Assembly: GCF_027921845.1 (NCBI RefSeq) | Contig: NZ_BSEN01000015.1 | Span: forward strand, 816,636 to 880,635 | Direction of reading: 5' to 3' | DNA length: 64,000 nt | From: Leifsonia poae | GTDB lineage: Bacteria; Actinomycetota; Actinomycetes; Actinomycetales; Microbacteriaceae | In this document: in pieces, positions 34,457 through 50,292 of the stretch | How the letters are laid out: the number at the start of each line of letters is the position of its first letter | How positions within the stretch are numbered: position 1 is the first letter of the stretch | Made by a program: the position numbers and the translations under genes | Notes under the pieces: generated by a model | The model's database searches: none | The model's input: only the letters and a program-made list of their open reading frames with translations | Told to the model about the DNA's origin: nothing

Positions 34457-35529
34457 TTGGCGGCGGCGGCTTCGAGGGCCGACACCGGAACGGCGCCCGC
34501 GAGTACGCGGCCGTCGTCGGTGAGCAGCACCGAGACGAGGGACGTGCTGAAGGCGCGGCCACCGGGAACGGCGGTCGTCAGTTGGGCGAACAGCGGCGAC
34601 GAGGTCACCGATGCCGGCACGGCGCCGACGGACGCGGTGACGATGCTGCTCCAGCCGGAACCGCTCACGACCGGCTCGGGGTGATCGGCGGCTTTCCCTT
34701 TGTCGGACGCCCTCGCGTGGGAGCCGGGGGCCGGGAGCGCCTGCTCGGTCACCGTGGCTCCGGCCGGCGGGGTGAAGGCGAACACGTCGGCAGAGGGGGC
34801 CGACGGGTCGAATGTGCTGAACGCGACCTCGAAGGCCGGCGTGGACTGTCCCCGCGCATCCACCTGCACGCTGAGGGGGACGCCGGTGGCGCCGTCCACC
34901 GCGATCGAGACGGAGCCGACGAGGGTCGCCGACGTGCGTGGAGTCAGCACCAGGTCGTAGGCGTCACGGCCGGCGACCTTCGTGTTGTCGCCGAGGGTGA
35001 CCGCTGTGCTGTCGTCGACAGCGGCCAGGAAGCGCTGGGCGAGCTGGGCAGGCGTGGTGGTCGAGGCATCCGGCGTCGTCTTCTCGGCCGTGCGGCTCGG
35101 CAGGGTGACGTGGGTCACCTTCGTGCCCGTGGAGGTGTACAGCCAGACATCGGAGCCGTTTCTGACGACGTCACGCTCAGCGAGCTGGTCGAGCACCTGA
35201 ACGCGCGCCTTCGTCGGCCCGTCCGCGTAGACCTTGGCGGTGTGCGACCCGGTGAGCAGTTCCAGTGCGTCGGATGCGTCGGACGACGAGCTGGAGGCGG
35301 CCCCGCCGCCGCTCACACTCGGCATCGACGGCAGCCCGAGGTCGGAACTCTGCTCGATGGTGCCGGAGAAAGCGCGGACGTCGCTGGCTGCGACGAGCTT
35401 CAGCACATCCGACGGAGTCTTCGACGGCAGGTCGGCGGCTCCAGCGGCCATCGGGGCGATGAGCGCTCCCGCAGCGATCGCAGCCGGGATCACGGCTGCC
35501 GGCAACCAACGGACCCAGCGACGTTTCAT
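34453..35529 (-). CDS. LolA-like (outer-membrane lipoprotein carrier type) exported protein
   Basis: 358 residues from ATG 35529; the open frame extends 49 codons upstream without a plausible start. A signal peptide or N-terminal anchor (about 6-31) is followed by a beta-rich domain with the LolA/LppX-like order: SDVLKLVAASDVRAFSGTIEQ, a Ser/Gly-rich linker (about 70-85), DVWLYTSTGTKVTHV, and VAGRDAYDLVLTPR...GSVSIAVDGATGVPLSV. Actinobacteria have no Lol pathway, so it probably carries a lipid or lipid-modified substrate outside the membrane with the ABC pair encoded downstream, to which it is coupled by a four-base overlap. Confidence 0.82.
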   Translation of the reverse strand: MKRRWVRWLPAAVIPAAIAAGALIAPMAAGAADLPSKTPSDVLKLVAASDVRAFSGTIEQSSDLGLPSMPSVSGGGAASSSSSDASDALELLTGSHTAKVYADGPTKARVQVLDQLAERDVVRNGSDVWLYTSTGTKVTHVTLPSRTAEKTTPDASTTTPAQLAQRFLAAVDDSTAVTLGDNTKVAGRDAYDLVLTPRTSATLVGSVSIAVDGATGVPLSVQVDARGQSTPAFEVAFSTFDPSAPSADVFAFTPPAGATVTEQALPAPGSHARASDKGKAADHPEPVVSGSGWSSIVTASVGAVPASVTSSPLFAQLTTAVPGGRAFSTSLVSVLLTDDGRVLAGAVPVSALEAAAAK

Positions 35530-35640
35530 GGGATCGAGACTACGCCGGTCATGCGTGCGTGAACCCCTCGGTTGCTGCGAACTCCGTGGGAACCGGTCCG
35601 CACTGCGCCGGGCGACGGTGATGCCGCAGGCGGAGACGAA

Positions 35641-35670
35641 GAACGGCCCCCGATCGCTCGGGGGCCGTTC
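35641..35670 (-). terminator. Intrinsic terminator of pyk
   Basis: A perfect 13-bp stem (gaacggcccccga / tcgggggccgttc) with a TCGC loop lies 22 bases past the pyk stop. On the minus strand it is followed by TTCGTC. It marks the end of the long leftward biosynthetic run and separates pyk from the LolA-like gene. Confidence 0.85.
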
Positions 35671-35692
35671 TGTCATCCGGTGCGGGGGCGTC

Positions 35693-37108
35693 TCAGAGGA
35701 CGTCGCCCACGCGGTGCACGCGGATGTCGTTGGTGGTTCCGGGGATTCCGGGAGGGGAACCCGAGATGATGATGACCTTGTCGCCGTTCTCGGCGCGGCC
35801 CGTCGACTTCAGCGCCTCGTCGACCTGCGCGACCATCTGGTCGGTGTGGGTGACGCGCGAGACGACGAACGACTCGACGCCCCAGTTCAGCGACATGCGA
35901 CGGCGGATCGACTCCTCCGGCGTGAACGCGAGGATGGGGATCTTGCTGCGCAGACGCGACATACGACGCGCCGACTCGCCCGACTCGGTGAACACGCAGA
36001 GGTACTTGGCCTCGACGAAGTCGGCGACCTCGACCGCGGCGAGCGTGATCGCACCGCTCTGCGTGCGCGGGCGGGTGCCGAGCGGAGCGATGCGGTCGAG
36101 ACCGTGCTCCTCCGTCGAGCTGACGATGCGCGCCATGGTCTGCACGGTGATCACCGGGTACTCGCCGACGCTGGTCTCGCCGCTGAGCATCACGGCGTCA
36201 GCACCGTCGAGGACGGCGTTGGCGACATCGGAGGTCTCTGCACGGGTGGGGACCGGGCTGGAGATCATCGACTCGAGCATCTGCGTGGCGACGATGACCG
36301 GCTTGGCTGCGCGACGGGCGAGCTCGACCGCGCGCTTCTGCACGATCGGCACGGCCTCGAGCGGGAGTTCGACGCCGAGGTCGCCACGGGCGACCATGAT
36401 GGCGTCGAACGCCTCGATGATCTCCTCGAGGTTGTCGACCGCCTGCGGCTTCTCGACCTTGGCGACGACGGGGAGCTTGCGACCCTCTTCTGCCATGATC
36501 TCGTGCACGCGCTCGATGTCGGCCGCGCTGCGGACGAACGAGAGCGCGATCAGGTCGGCGCCGAGCTTGAGGCCCCAGCGGAGGTCCGCCTCGTCCTTCT
36601 CGGACAGCGCAGGCACGTTGACCGCGACGCCCGGGAGGTTGATGCCCTTGTTGTTCGAGACCGGGCCGCCGACGATCACCTCGGTGGTCACGACGGTTCC
36701 GTCGGTCTCGAGCACGCGCACGCGCACCTTGCCGTCGTCGATCAGCAGGAAGTCCCCGGCCTTGACGTCCTGGGGCAGGCCCTTGAACGTCGTGGAGGAG
36801 ATCTCCTTGGTGCCGATGATGTCTTCGATGGTGATCTTGAAGATGTCACCTTCGTGGAGCTCGTAGGGACCCGCCTCGAACTTGCCGAGACGGATCTTCG
36901 GGCCCTGGAGGTCGACCAGAACGGCGACCGGCTTGCCGGCGTCGTCAGCGGCCTTGCGCACGTTCGCGTAGACACCCTCGTGGACGTCGTAGCTTCCGTG
37001 GCTCAGGTTCATTCGAGCAACGTCCACACCCGCGTCGATGATCGCGCGGATGTTCTCATAGCTCGAGGTCGCGGGCCCGAGGGTCGCGACGATTTTCGCC
37101 CTTCTCAT
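35693..37108 (-). CDS. pyk: Pyruvate kinase
   Basis: 471 residues from ATG 37108 (MRRAKIVATLGPAT); the open frame extends far upstream but only as antisense of gltD. It converts phosphoenolpyruvate and ADP to pyruvate and ATP. Motifs are RMNLSHG (about 32-38), the active-site VEKPQA, DAIMVARGDLGVELP, and ATQMLESM, which includes the signature region for metal and phosphoenolpyruvate binding. The C-terminal regulatory domain is present and ends with HRVGDVL. An A/G-rich AAGAAGAAAAGT precedes the start. About 100 bases separate it from gltD, enough for its own promoter. Confidence 0.97.
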   Translation of the reverse strand: MRRAKIVATLGPATSSYENIRAIIDAGVDVARMNLSHGSYDVHEGVYANVRKAADDAGKPVAVLVDLQGPKIRLGKFEAGPYELHEGDIFKITIEDIIGTKEISSTTFKGLPQDVKAGDFLLIDDGKVRVRVLETDGTVVTTEVIVGGPVSNNKGINLPGVAVNVPALSEKDEADLRWGLKLGADLIALSFVRSAADIERVHEIMAEEGRKLPVVAKVEKPQAVDNLEEIIEAFDAIMVARGDLGVELPLEAVPIVQKRAVELARRAAKPVIVATQMLESMISSPVPTRAETSDVANAVLDGADAVMLSGETSVGEYPVITVQTMARIVSSTEEHGLDRIAPLGTRPRTQSGAITLAAVEVADFVEAKYLCVFTESGESARRMSRLRSKIPILAFTPEESIRRRMSLNWGVESFVVSRVTHTDQMVAQVDEALKSTGRAENGDKVIIISGSPPGIPGTTNDIRVHRVGDVL

Positions 37109-37211
37109 ACTTTTCTTCTTGCTCCGTGATTCTGCGCTCTGGGCGCTCGATTCGGTGATGACGTGCACGGCGGTTCCGCACGCGCGTCCAACAGCTCGTT
37201 CGTAAGCCGAC

Positions 37212-43239
<6,028 letters not shown>

Positions 43240-43389
43240 CTTCGACCGTCCTCACGTTGATACGTAATTGCGGGGGGACACCATCGGCCCGGGGACTGGG
43301 GAGGGTTCCGACGCTCTCGGCAGCGTGTGTGCTGCCCGGTGGAGGTGCGGTGAGAGGTGCTTTCTTAGATCGCCTCGACAGGTGGACTT

Positions 43390-44385
43390 TTACGAGCCGA
43401 GTGAGCTTGTGGCTTTGGCTGCGCCCGGTTCGTTCGGCGTGGCGGCATCGTCGCCCTCATCCTCATCGTCCGAATCGGTGTCGTCAGAGTCTACCTCAGC
43501 ATCCGGCTTATGCCATTCACGACCCGTCACGTACACGCCGGGCTCGAGGCCGGGGTGCCTGCGGGTCTGCACGATGAACAGGACGACGCCGAGCACGACC
43601 GCCAGGAACGCGGCCCAGACATTGCTCTGGATGCCGAGGATCGAGAACTCGCTCGGATCGATGCGGATCGACTCGAGGTACGAGCGGCCGAGCCCGTACC
43701 AGATGAGGTAGACGGCGAAGGTCTTGCCCCAGCGGAGCTTGAACTTGCGCTCGAGCCACAGGATGACGACGATGCCGATGACGTTCCAGATGATCTCGTA
43801 GAGGAAGAGCGGCTGGAACAGCGTATTGTCGGGCAGACCGACGGGGATCGCCTTGTTGCCGGCGTCGATCTGCAGACCCCAGGGAACGTTGGTCGGCAGG
43901 CCGAACAGCTCCTGGTTGAAGTAGTTGCCGAGCCGGCCGATCGCCTGGGCGAGCAGCAGTGCGGGGGCGAGCACGTCGGCGAACGACCAGAACCGGATGC
44001 CCGTCCAGCGGCAGCCGATCCAGGCGCCGATGGCCCCGCCGATCAGCGAGCCGAAGATGGCGTTGCCGCCGTCCCAGATCGCGACGACCTTCCAGAGCTC
44101 GGCGCCAGGGTAGAAGTAGTCCCCCGGGTGCGTGATGACGTGGTAGAGCCGCGCACCGATGATGCCGAGGGGAACCGCCCACAGGATGATGTCGAGCACC
44201 ACACCGGGCTCACCGCCGCGCTTGGTGAGGCGGCGCGAGGTCCAGATCGCGGCGACGACGATGCCGACGAGGATGATCAGCGCATAGGTGGTGATGCGGT
44301 ACGGCCAGAAGGGCAGGGGAATCTGCTGCCACTCCGGTCCGGGGCTCGGAATGCTCGCGTACCAGCTGCTCATCGTCGCAAACAC
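43390..44385 (-). CDS. lgt: Prolipoprotein diacylglyceryl transferase
   Basis: 331 residues from GTG 44385, chosen for the ribosome site AAAGGTGAG seven bases upstream; an in-frame GTG at 44397 and ATG at 44373 are alternatives. Lgt moves diacylglycerol from phosphatidylglycerol to the lipobox cysteine of prolipoproteins. About seven membrane helices are visible, together with the Lgt signature GRLGNYFNQELFGLPT (about 148-163) and the C-terminal YLIWYGLGRSYLESIR. A roughly 45-residue acidic cytoplasmic tail rich in Asp and Glu follows the last helix, as in other Microbacteriaceae. It lies 60 bases after trpA, an actinobacterial arrangement. Confidence 0.96.
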   Translation of the reverse strand: MFATMSSWYASIPSPGPEWQQIPLPFWPYRITTYALIILVGIVVAAIWTSRRLTKRGGEPGVVLDIILWAVPLGIIGARLYHVITHPGDYFYPGAELWKVVAIWDGGNAIFGSLIGGAIGAWIGCRWTGIRFWSFADVLAPALLLAQAIGRLGNYFNQELFGLPTNVPWGLQIDAGNKAIPVGLPDNTLFQPLFLYEIIWNVIGIVVILWLERKFKLRWGKTFAVYLIWYGLGRSYLESIRIDPSEFSILGIQSNVWAAFLAVVLGVVLFIVQTRRHPGLEPGVYVTGREWHKPDAEVDSDDTDSDDEDEGDDAATPNEPGAAKATSSLGS

Positions 44386-44392
44386 CCGATGA

Positions 44393-44401
44393 CTCACCTT
44401 T
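44393..44401 (-). promoter_or_regulatory. Ribosome-binding site of lgt
   Basis: AAAGGTGAG on the minus strand, seven bases before GTG 44385. It decides the lgt start in favour of 44385. Confidence 0.6.
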
Positions 44402-44445
44402 CGTGTTGATCAGACCGCGCGGAACGTGCGCGCGGCCACCATAGT

Positions 44446-45252
44446 CTATTTTGCTTTCGCGGTGCCGTCGGCCAGAGCGGCCGCGACCCGGGCGACGCCC
44501 TCGACGCCGTCATCGGCCAGCGCCTTGACCAGCGCGGAGCCGACGATCGCACCGTCGGCGTACTCCAGCACCTCGGCCACCTGCGCGGCGCTCGAGATGC
44601 CGAGCCCGACGCACGCGCTCGTCGAGCCGGCCTCGCGCAGCCGCGCGACCAGCGAGCGGGCCGCACTGTCGACGTCGCTGCGGGCACCCGTGATGCCCAT
44701 CGTCGACACGGCGTAGACGAACCCGCGACTCGCCTCGACGGCCTGGCGCAGCCGCGCCTCGGTCGACGACGGGGCCGCCAGGAAGACGCGGTCGAGACCG
44801 GTGCGCTCCGACGCGGCGAGCCAGTCGGCCCCCTCGTCGGGGATGAGGTCGGGCGTGATGAGTCCCGCTCCCCCGGCCGCGAGCAGATCGTCGGCGAAGC
44901 GCTCGACGCCGTACTGCACGACGGGGTTCCAGTAGGTCATCACCAGCACCGGCACGTCGACCGCCGCCGTGATCTCGCGAACGGCGGTGAAGCCGTCGCG
45001 CAGCCGGAACCCGTTGGAGAGGGCCCGCTGCGTCGCGGCCTGGATGACAGCGCCGTCCATCACGGGGTCGGAATACGGCAGGCCGAGCTCGATGATGTCG
45101 ACGCCGTTGCGCGCGATCGCCACCGCCGCGTCGATGCTGGTCTGCAGGTCGGGGAAGCCGGCGGGCAGGTAACCGATCAGCGCACCCGCGGCTTCGGCGT
45201 TGCGGCGCGCGATCGTGCTCGCGACGCGGCTCTCGACCGAGGTTCCGCTCAC
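44446..45252 (-). CDS. trpA: Tryptophan synthase alpha chain
   Basis: 268 residues. It cleaves indole-3-glycerol phosphate and passes indole to TrpB. The catalytic Glu is in [16 protein letters not shown] (about 54-69), the second catalytic Asp nearby in the same motif, and [16 protein letters not shown] with [11 protein letters not shown] forms the phosphate site. The GTG start overlaps the trpB stop by four bases. It is the last trp gene of the block. Confidence 0.97.
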   Translation of the reverse strand: MSGTSVESRVASTIARRNAEAAGALIGYLPAGFPDLQTSIDAAVAIARNGVDIIELGLPYSDPVMDGAVIQAATQRALSNGFRLRDGFTAVREITAAVDVPVLVMTYWNPVVQYGVERFADDLLAAGGAGLITPDLIPDEGADWLAASERTGLDRVFLAAPSSTEARLRQAVEASRGFVYAVSTMGITGARSDVDSAARSLVARLREAGSTSACVGLGISSAAQVAEVLEYADGAIVGSALVKALADDGVEGVARVAAALADGTAKAK

Positions 45253-46496
45253 GACTGCACCGCTCCCTGATCGATCAGGTCGAAGTACCGTCCGGCGGTC
45301 TCCATGTCTTTGTCACCGCGGCCGCTGAGGTTCACCAGGATGATCGCATCCGGACCGAGTTCGGCGCCGAGTTTGAGCGCGCCTGCGAGGGCGTGCGACG
45401 ACTCGATCGCCGGGATGATGCCCTCGGTGCGGCTGAGCAGGCGGAGGGCATCCATCGCCTCGGCGTCCGAGATGGGCAGATAGCTGGCGCGGCCGATGGA
45501 CGCGAGCCACGAGTGCTCCGGCCCGACACCCGGATAGTCGAGTCCGGCCGAGATCGAGTGGGACTCGATGGTCTGGCCGTCCTCGTCCTGAAGCAGCATG
45601 CTGCGCGCCCCGTGGAGCACGCCGGGGCGCCCCTTGGTGATCGTGGCCGCGTGGCGGGGCGTCTCGGCGCCCTCTCCGCCGGCCTCGTAGCCGACGAGAC
45701 GAACGTCTTCGTCGTCGAGGAACGCGTGGAAGATGCCCATCGCGTTCGAGCCGCCGCCGACGCAGGCCACGACGGCGTCGGGCAGCCGGCCGGTGAGGTC
45801 GAGCACCTGCTGGCGGGCCTCCTCGCCGATGATCTTCTGCAGGTCGCGCACCATCGCGGGGAACGGATGCGGCCCGGCCACGGTGCCGAAGATGTAGTTG
45901 GTGTCCTCGACGTTCGTGACCCAGTCGCGCATCGCGTCGTTGATCGCGTCTTTGAGGGTGCGGGAGCCGGTCGTCACCGCGACGACCTCAGCGCCGAGCA
46001 GGCGCATCCTGGCGACGTTGAGCGCTTGGCGCTCGGTGTCGACCTCACCCATGTAGATGGTGCACTTGAGACCGAACAGGGCGGCGGCCGTCGCGGTCGC
46101 GACGCCGTGTTGACCGGCGCCGGTCTCGGCGATGACGCGGGTCTTGCCGATGCGCTTGGTCAGGATGGCCTGGCCGAGCACGTTGTTGATCTTGTGCGAG
46201 CCGGTGTGGTTCAGGTCTTCGCGCTTGAGGATGATGCGCGCGCCGCCGGCGTTCGCGGCGAACCGCGGCACCTCGGTGATGAGCGACGGGCGGCCGGTGT
46301 ACGAGCGGTTGAGCTCGTCGAGCTCCGCGTGGAACGCGGGGTCGGCCTTCGCCTCCTCCCACGCCACCGACAGCTCGTCGAGCGCGGCGATGAGCGACTC
46401 GGGGACGAAGCGTCCACCGAACTCGCCGAAGTACGGGCCCGTCTGCGCGCGCAGGGAGGGGTCGGTTCGGGGCGAACCGTCGGAGGGGTTGGACAT
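45249..46496 (-). CDS. trpB: Tryptophan synthase beta chain
   Basis: 415 residues. It condenses indole with serine using pyridoxal phosphate. The PLP lysine is in [11 protein letters not shown] (about 105), the glutamate and phosphate loop in [10 protein letters not shown] and [10 protein letters not shown], and the C-terminal NLSGRGDKD is typical. It overlaps the trpC stop by one base (TGATG) and trpA by four bases, so trpCBA are coupled. Confidence 0.98.
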   Translation of the reverse strand: MSNPSDGSPRTDPSLRAQTGPYFGEFGGRFVPESLIAALDELSVAWEEAKADPAFHAELDELNRSYTGRPSLITEVPRFAANAGGARIILKREDLNHTGSHKINNVLGQAILTKRIGKTRVIAETGAGQHGVATATAAALFGLKCTIYMGEVDTERQALNVARMRLLGAEVVAVTTGSRTLKDAINDAMRDWVTNVEDTNYIFGTVAGPHPFPAMVRDLQKIIGEEARQQVLDLTGRLPDAVVACVGGGSNAMGIFHAFLDDEDVRLVGYEAGGEGAETPRHAATITKGRPGVLHGARSMLLQDEDGQTIESHSISAGLDYPGVGPEHSWLASIGRASYLPISDAEAMDALRLLSRTEGIIPAIESSHALAGALKLGAELGPDAIILVNLSGRGDKDMETAGRYFDLIDQGAVQS

Positions 46497-47266
46497 CAGA
46501 CCACCAGGAATTCTTCGAGCGTTGCGACGGGGTCGCTCGTGACGAGCGCCTCGCCCACGAGCACGACATCCGCGCCCGCAGCCCGATAGTGCGCGACGTC
46601 GGCGGCCGAGGTGACAGCCGACTCCGCGACGCGGATGACACCGGACGGGATGCGGTCGGCCAGTGTGCCGAACAGATCGCGGTCCAGTTCGAATGTGGAG
46701 AGGTTGCGGGCATTGATGCCCACCAGGCCGGCCCCGGTGTCCAGAGCACGGCTGAGTTCGTCGGCGGTGTGCGCCTCGACGAGAGCGGTCATGCCGAGCG
46801 ACGTGATGAGCTCGTGCAACGAGACCAGCTCGCGCTGCTCGAGTGCGGCGACGATGAGCAGCACGAGATCCGCGCCGGCTGCACGCGCCTCGAACACCTG
46901 GTACGGGTCGGAGATGAACTCCTTGCGCAGCACCGGGATCAACACCGCTGCTCGCACCGCTTCGAGGTCGGCGAGCGAGCCGCGGAAACGGCGCTCCTCC
47001 GTGAGCACGCTGATCGCGCTGGCGCCACCCGTCTCGTAGGAGACGGCGAGGGCGGCCGGATCGGCGATCTCGGCGAGGGCGCCGCGCGACGGACTGGCGC
47101 GCTTCACCTCGGCGATGATCTTGATGCGTGCGGCCGGCGAGAGGGCGGCCAGGGCGTCGAGTGCGGGGGCGCGCTCGGCGGCGGCCGCCTCGACGACGCT
47201 CAGCGGACGCTCGGCCTTGCGGCGTTCAGCGTCTTCGCGCGCGCCGGCGACGAGGTCGGCGAGCAC
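46496..47266 (-). CDS. trpC: Indole-3-glycerol phosphate synthase
   Basis: 256 residues. It closes the indole ring in tryptophan synthesis. Key phrases are [13 protein letters not shown] (catalytic Lys, about 49-61), [25 protein letters not shown] (catalytic Lys), GINARNL and [10 protein letters not shown]. The start is a GTG. It follows the small membrane protein gene by three bases and overlaps trpB by one. This is the stand-alone TrpC form, not fused to TrpF. Confidence 0.97.
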   Translation of the reverse strand: MLADLVAGAREDAERRKAERPLSVVEAAAAERAPALDALAALSPAARIKIIAEVKRASPSRGALAEIADPAALAVSYETGGASAISVLTEERRFRGSLADLEAVRAAVLIPVLRKEFISDPYQVFEARAAGADLVLLIVAALEQRELVSLHELITSLGMTALVEAHTADELSRALDTGAGLVGINARNLSTFELDRDLFGTLADRIPSGVIRVAESAVTSAADVAHYRAAGADVVLVGEALVTSDPVATLEEFLVV

Positions 47267-47269
47267 GCG

Positions 47270-47500
47270 TCAGTGGCCTTTCGGCTGGTATTTGGTTCCA
47301 CCGACCCCGTAGCCGGCGCGCTTCATGAACCAGCCGACGAGGAGACCGATGATGGCGAGCCCTGCGGCAGCCCAGACGACGATCGGCGCGTCGAAGAAGA
47401 ACGCGACGGCACCGATGGTGAAGGCGACCAGCATGATGATGACGGCCGTCCACGCCGCCGGCGAGTGACCGTGACCTGGCTCGACTGACTCGGTGCTCAT
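47270..47500 (-). CDS. Small two-helix membrane protein beside trpC (probably DUF6704-type)
   Basis: 76 residues from ATG 47500; the open frame reaches 47542 but the internal Met gives the compact conserved form. It begins MSTESVEPGHGHSPAAW, has two membrane helices (about 17-38 and 43-62), and ends GYGVGGTKYQPKGH, an unusually conserved-looking tail. Proteins of this kind sit next to trpC in many Microbacteriaceae and other actinobacteria. Function unknown. It is separated from trpC by only three bases, so it is surely in the same transcript. Confidence 0.83.
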   Translation of the reverse strand: MSTESVEPGHGHSPAAWTAVIIMLVAFTIGAVAFFFDAPIVVWAAAGLAIIGLLVGWFMKRAGYGVGGTKYQPKGH

Positions 47501-47616
47501 GGGACTCCTGCTCGTGAGGTGCACCGCCGGATGACGGCGCACGGGTGGATCGATGGGGTACTCGTCAAGTCTAGCCAGATGCGCCGAGGCGCTCGCACGC
47601 CGGGCCGTCCTGCGAC

Positions 47617-48384
47617 TCAGCGCGTCGGGTCCTCGCCGCGGCTGAGCTCGTCCCAGCTGTCGATGGCCTGATCGCGCTCGAGCGGTGCCGCCGGCGTCTC
47701 GCCGTCGCCCTGCTGCTCGGCCTCCGCGAGGGCTCTGGCCTCGTCGTCGTCCGAGGCCTCTGAGGTGACATCCGTCGCCGCGGGGGTCGCCGCGCCGGTG
47801 GCCGTGGCGGTGGTCGCCGCATCCGGGTCTTCGAACCGCGTCTGGTAGCGCTTCGAGGGCCCGGGCCAGAGCCGCGTCGTGACCACGACGGCCGCGGACG
47901 CGAGCACGAGGATCGCGCCGCCGATGATCGCGACGGTCGGCCAGATCCCCGCGTCGATGCGCTCGACCATCCGGTGGAGGGACGCGTTCCCCGCGACGCC
48001 GGTCGCCGTCGTGATGGCCGCGGAGGCCGATCGCAGCGGGTCGCCCAGCGCGCTTCCGGCAGAGATGAGCACGCTGACGCCCAGCAGGATGCCCAGCAGA
48101 GCGAGCACGACGCGGAAGATCGGCCCTGCGATCGCCAGCGCGGCGGTCAGAGCGAGGCCGGCGAGCGAGAGCGCGGTGAGCGCGGGCGCGGCGGCCGAGC
48201 CCGCGACGGTGATCGCCGCTCCGCTGTCGGCCGCCGACGTCAGGTGCACGGTGAACCAGGTCTGCGTCGAGGCGAGCAGGGTCAGCCCGCTGCCGACCAC
48301 AAGTGCCAGCAGTGTGACGTACTTCGCACGGCGCGAGACGCGCCGCGGCGTCGGCTCGCCAGCCTCGGCTGTGTCAGCCGTCAC
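47617..48384 (-). CDS. Trp-biosynthesis-associated membrane protein (TIGR02234-type)
   Basis: 255 residues with four membrane helices (about 23-41, 64-86, 88-112 and 150-172), the external phrase STQTWFTV after helix 1, and a long acidic cytoplasmic C-terminus (about 185-255). The layout and the place between trpE and trpC match the conserved actinobacterial TIGR02234 family. It overlaps the trpE stop by 11 bases. The biochemical role is not known. Confidence 0.9.
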   Translation of the reverse strand: MTADTAEAGEPTPRRVSRRAKYVTLLALVVGSGLTLLASTQTWFTVHLTSAADSGAAITVAGSAAAPALTALSLAGLALTAALAIAGPIFRVVLALLGILLGVSVLISAGSALGDPLRSASAAITTATGVAGNASLHRMVERIDAGIWPTVAIIGGAILVLASAAVVVTTRLWPGPSKRYQTRFEDPDAATTATATGAATPAATDVTSEASDDDEARALAEAEQQGDGETPAAPLERDQAIDSWDELSRGEDPTR

Positions 48385-49915
48385 CGTGCACCCGCCTCAT
48401 CGCGTTCGCGACCGCGACCGCACGGAGCGGTGCGGCCGCCTTGTTCTGCGACTCCTGGAACTCGCTCTCGGGGATCGAGTCGGCCACGAGGCCTCCCCCG
48501 GCCTGCACCCGCGCGACGCCGTCCATGATGGTCGCCGTGCGGATGGCGATCGCCAGGTCGGCGTCGCCAGCGAATCCGAAGTAGCCGATCACGCCCCCGT
48601 ACACACCGCGCTGCGCCGGTTCGAGCTCGTCGATGATCTCGAGAGCGCGCGGCTTCGGGGCGCCGGAGAGCGTCCCGGCGGGGAACGTCGCCCGGAACAC
48701 GTCGATCGCCGTCGCCGTCGGAAGCAGGTCGCCCTCGACCGACGACACGATGTGCATGATGTGGCTGAACCGCTCGACGCGCATGAACTCGGTCACCTCG
48801 ACCGACCCTGCCTCGCAGACCTTCAGCAGGTCGTTGCGGGCGAGATCGACGAGCATCAGGTGCTCGGCGCGCTCCTTGTCGTCTCCGAGGAGCGTCGCCT
48901 CGAGGTCGAGGTCCTCTTCCGGGGTCGCCCCGCGCGGCTTGGATCCGGCGATCGGATGCGTGAACGCGCGCCCGTTCTGGACCTTGAACAGGGCCTCGGG
49001 CGACGACCCGACGATCGAGTACGCGCCGCCATCCGGGCGCTCGAGGGCGAGCAGATACATGTACGGGCTCGGATTGAGACTGCGGAGCACCCGGTAGACA
49101 TCGAGCGGATGCGCGGAGCATTCCAGCTCGAAGCGCTGCGAGATGACGACCTGGAAGATGTCGCCGTCGACGATCCGCTCCTTGGCGGTGACCACGGAGG
49201 CGAGGAAGTCCTCGCGCCGCGTGCGCGAGACGGGATCGGCCGGCGTCGCCAGGTCGACCTCGGCGAGCCAGGCCTCCGACGGCTGCGCGAGCCCGTTCTG
49301 CATCGCATCGAGTCGTCGCTGAGCTTCGTGCCACAGTGTGTCGGCGTCGTCGACGCCGTCGTTGAGCACATTGGCGATGAGCGTGACCGTGCCGAAGCGG
49401 TGGTCGATCACCACGAGGTCCGCGCTGAAGGCGAGAGCCTGCCCCGGCACGTCGAAGTCGGCGGGCGGCTGGTGCGGAAGGCGCTCGATCTGCCGGATGG
49501 CCTCCCAGCCGATGAATCCGACGAGGCCGCCGGTCAGCGGCGGGAGTCCGTCGATCCTCGGCGTCTGCCAGCGGGCGTAGAGCGCCGCGAGGGCTTCGAG
49601 GGGCGGAAGCTCCGCCGCGGTGCCGAGGGCGCGCTCCGCCGGCAGCCCGTAGTCGAGCCAGCGGACCGCATCCTGCTCCTGGGTGAGCACGCCGAAGGAC
49701 GACACACCGACGAAGGAGAAGCGCGACCAGATTCCGCCCTGCTCTGCGGACTCCAGCAGGAAGGTGCCTGGCCGGTTGGCGGCGAGCTTGCGGTAGATGC
49801 CGACCGGGGTCTCACCGTCGGCGAACAGCTCGCGCACGACGGGCACGACGCGGTGGTCGGCGAGGAGCGCGGAGAAGTCGGTGCGGGCGGTCGAGCCGGA
49901 TGCGGTGGCGATCAC
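48374..49915 (-). CDS. trpE: Anthranilate synthase component I
   Basis: 513 residues from GTG 49915, with GGAGG four bases upstream; the frame is open further upstream only as read-through of other frames. It makes anthranilate from chorismate with glutamine-derived ammonia. The chorismate-binding core is clear: FQVVISQRFE, NPSPYMYLL, IVGSSPEALFKV, AGTLSGAPKPRALEIIDELEP, and the end RAVAVANAMRR. The N-terminal LLESAEQGGIWSRFSFVG contains the LLES tryptophan-feedback motif. The partner amidotransferase TrpG is not in the window. It overlaps hisI by four bases. Confidence 0.97.
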   Translation of the reverse strand: MIATASGSTARTDFSALLADHRVVPVVRELFADGETPVGIYRKLAANRPGTFLLESAEQGGIWSRFSFVGVSSFGVLTQEQDAVRWLDYGLPAERALGTAAELPPLEALAALYARWQTPRIDGLPPLTGGLVGFIGWEAIRQIERLPHQPPADFDVPGQALAFSADLVVIDHRFGTVTLIANVLNDGVDDADTLWHEAQRRLDAMQNGLAQPSEAWLAEVDLATPADPVSRTRREDFLASVVTAKERIVDGDIFQVVISQRFELECSAHPLDVYRVLRSLNPSPYMYLLALERPDGGAYSIVGSSPEALFKVQNGRAFTHPIAGSKPRGATPEEDLDLEATLLGDDKERAEHLMLVDLARNDLLKVCEAGSVEVTEFMRVERFSHIMHIVSSVEGDLLPTATAIDVFRATFPAGTLSGAPKPRALEIIDELEPAQRGVYGGVIGYFGFAGDADLAIAIRTATIMDGVARVQAGGGLVADSIPESEFQESQNKAAAPLRAVAVANAMRRVHGDG

Positions 49916-50292
49916 GGGGCCTCCGATGCGTCGACGGGTGCCGCACCGACGGCCGGTGCCAGCTGATCGCCGTCGAAGCAGGTGCGCGTGCCGGTGTGGC
50001 AGGCGGCGCCGATCTGCTCGACGGTCACCAAGAGCGTATCGCCGTCGCAGTCGAGCGCCGCGGCCTTGACGTACTGGGCGTGGCCGGAGGTGTCGCCCTT
50101 GCGCCAGTACTCCTGACGCGACCGCGACCAGAAGGTCACCCGACCCTCCGTCATGGTGCGACGGAACGCCTCGGCGTCCATCCAGCCCATCATGAGCACC
50201 TCGCGCGTGTCCCACTGCTGGATGATCGCGGGCACGAGCCCGTCGCTGTTGAACGTGATGCGCTCCAAGATCGCGCTGTCGACCGCGCTCAT
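49912..50292 (-). CDS. hisI: Phosphoribosyl-AMP cyclohydrolase
   Basis: 126 residues from ATG 50292. It is the third step of histidine synthesis. Motifs are [31 protein letters not shown], and the metal-binding CDGDTLL and [10 protein letters not shown] cysteines. It is the monofunctional form, with HisE encoded separately at 51941. Four-base overlaps join it to hisF upstream and trpE downstream, linking the his and trp blocks. Confidence 0.97.
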   Translation of the reverse strand: MSAVDSAILERITFNSDGLVPAIIQQWDTREVLMMGWMDAEAFRRTMTEGRVTFWSRSRQEYWRKGDTSGHAQYVKAAALDCDGDTLLVTVEQIGAACHTGTRTCFDGDQLAPAVGAAPVDASEAP

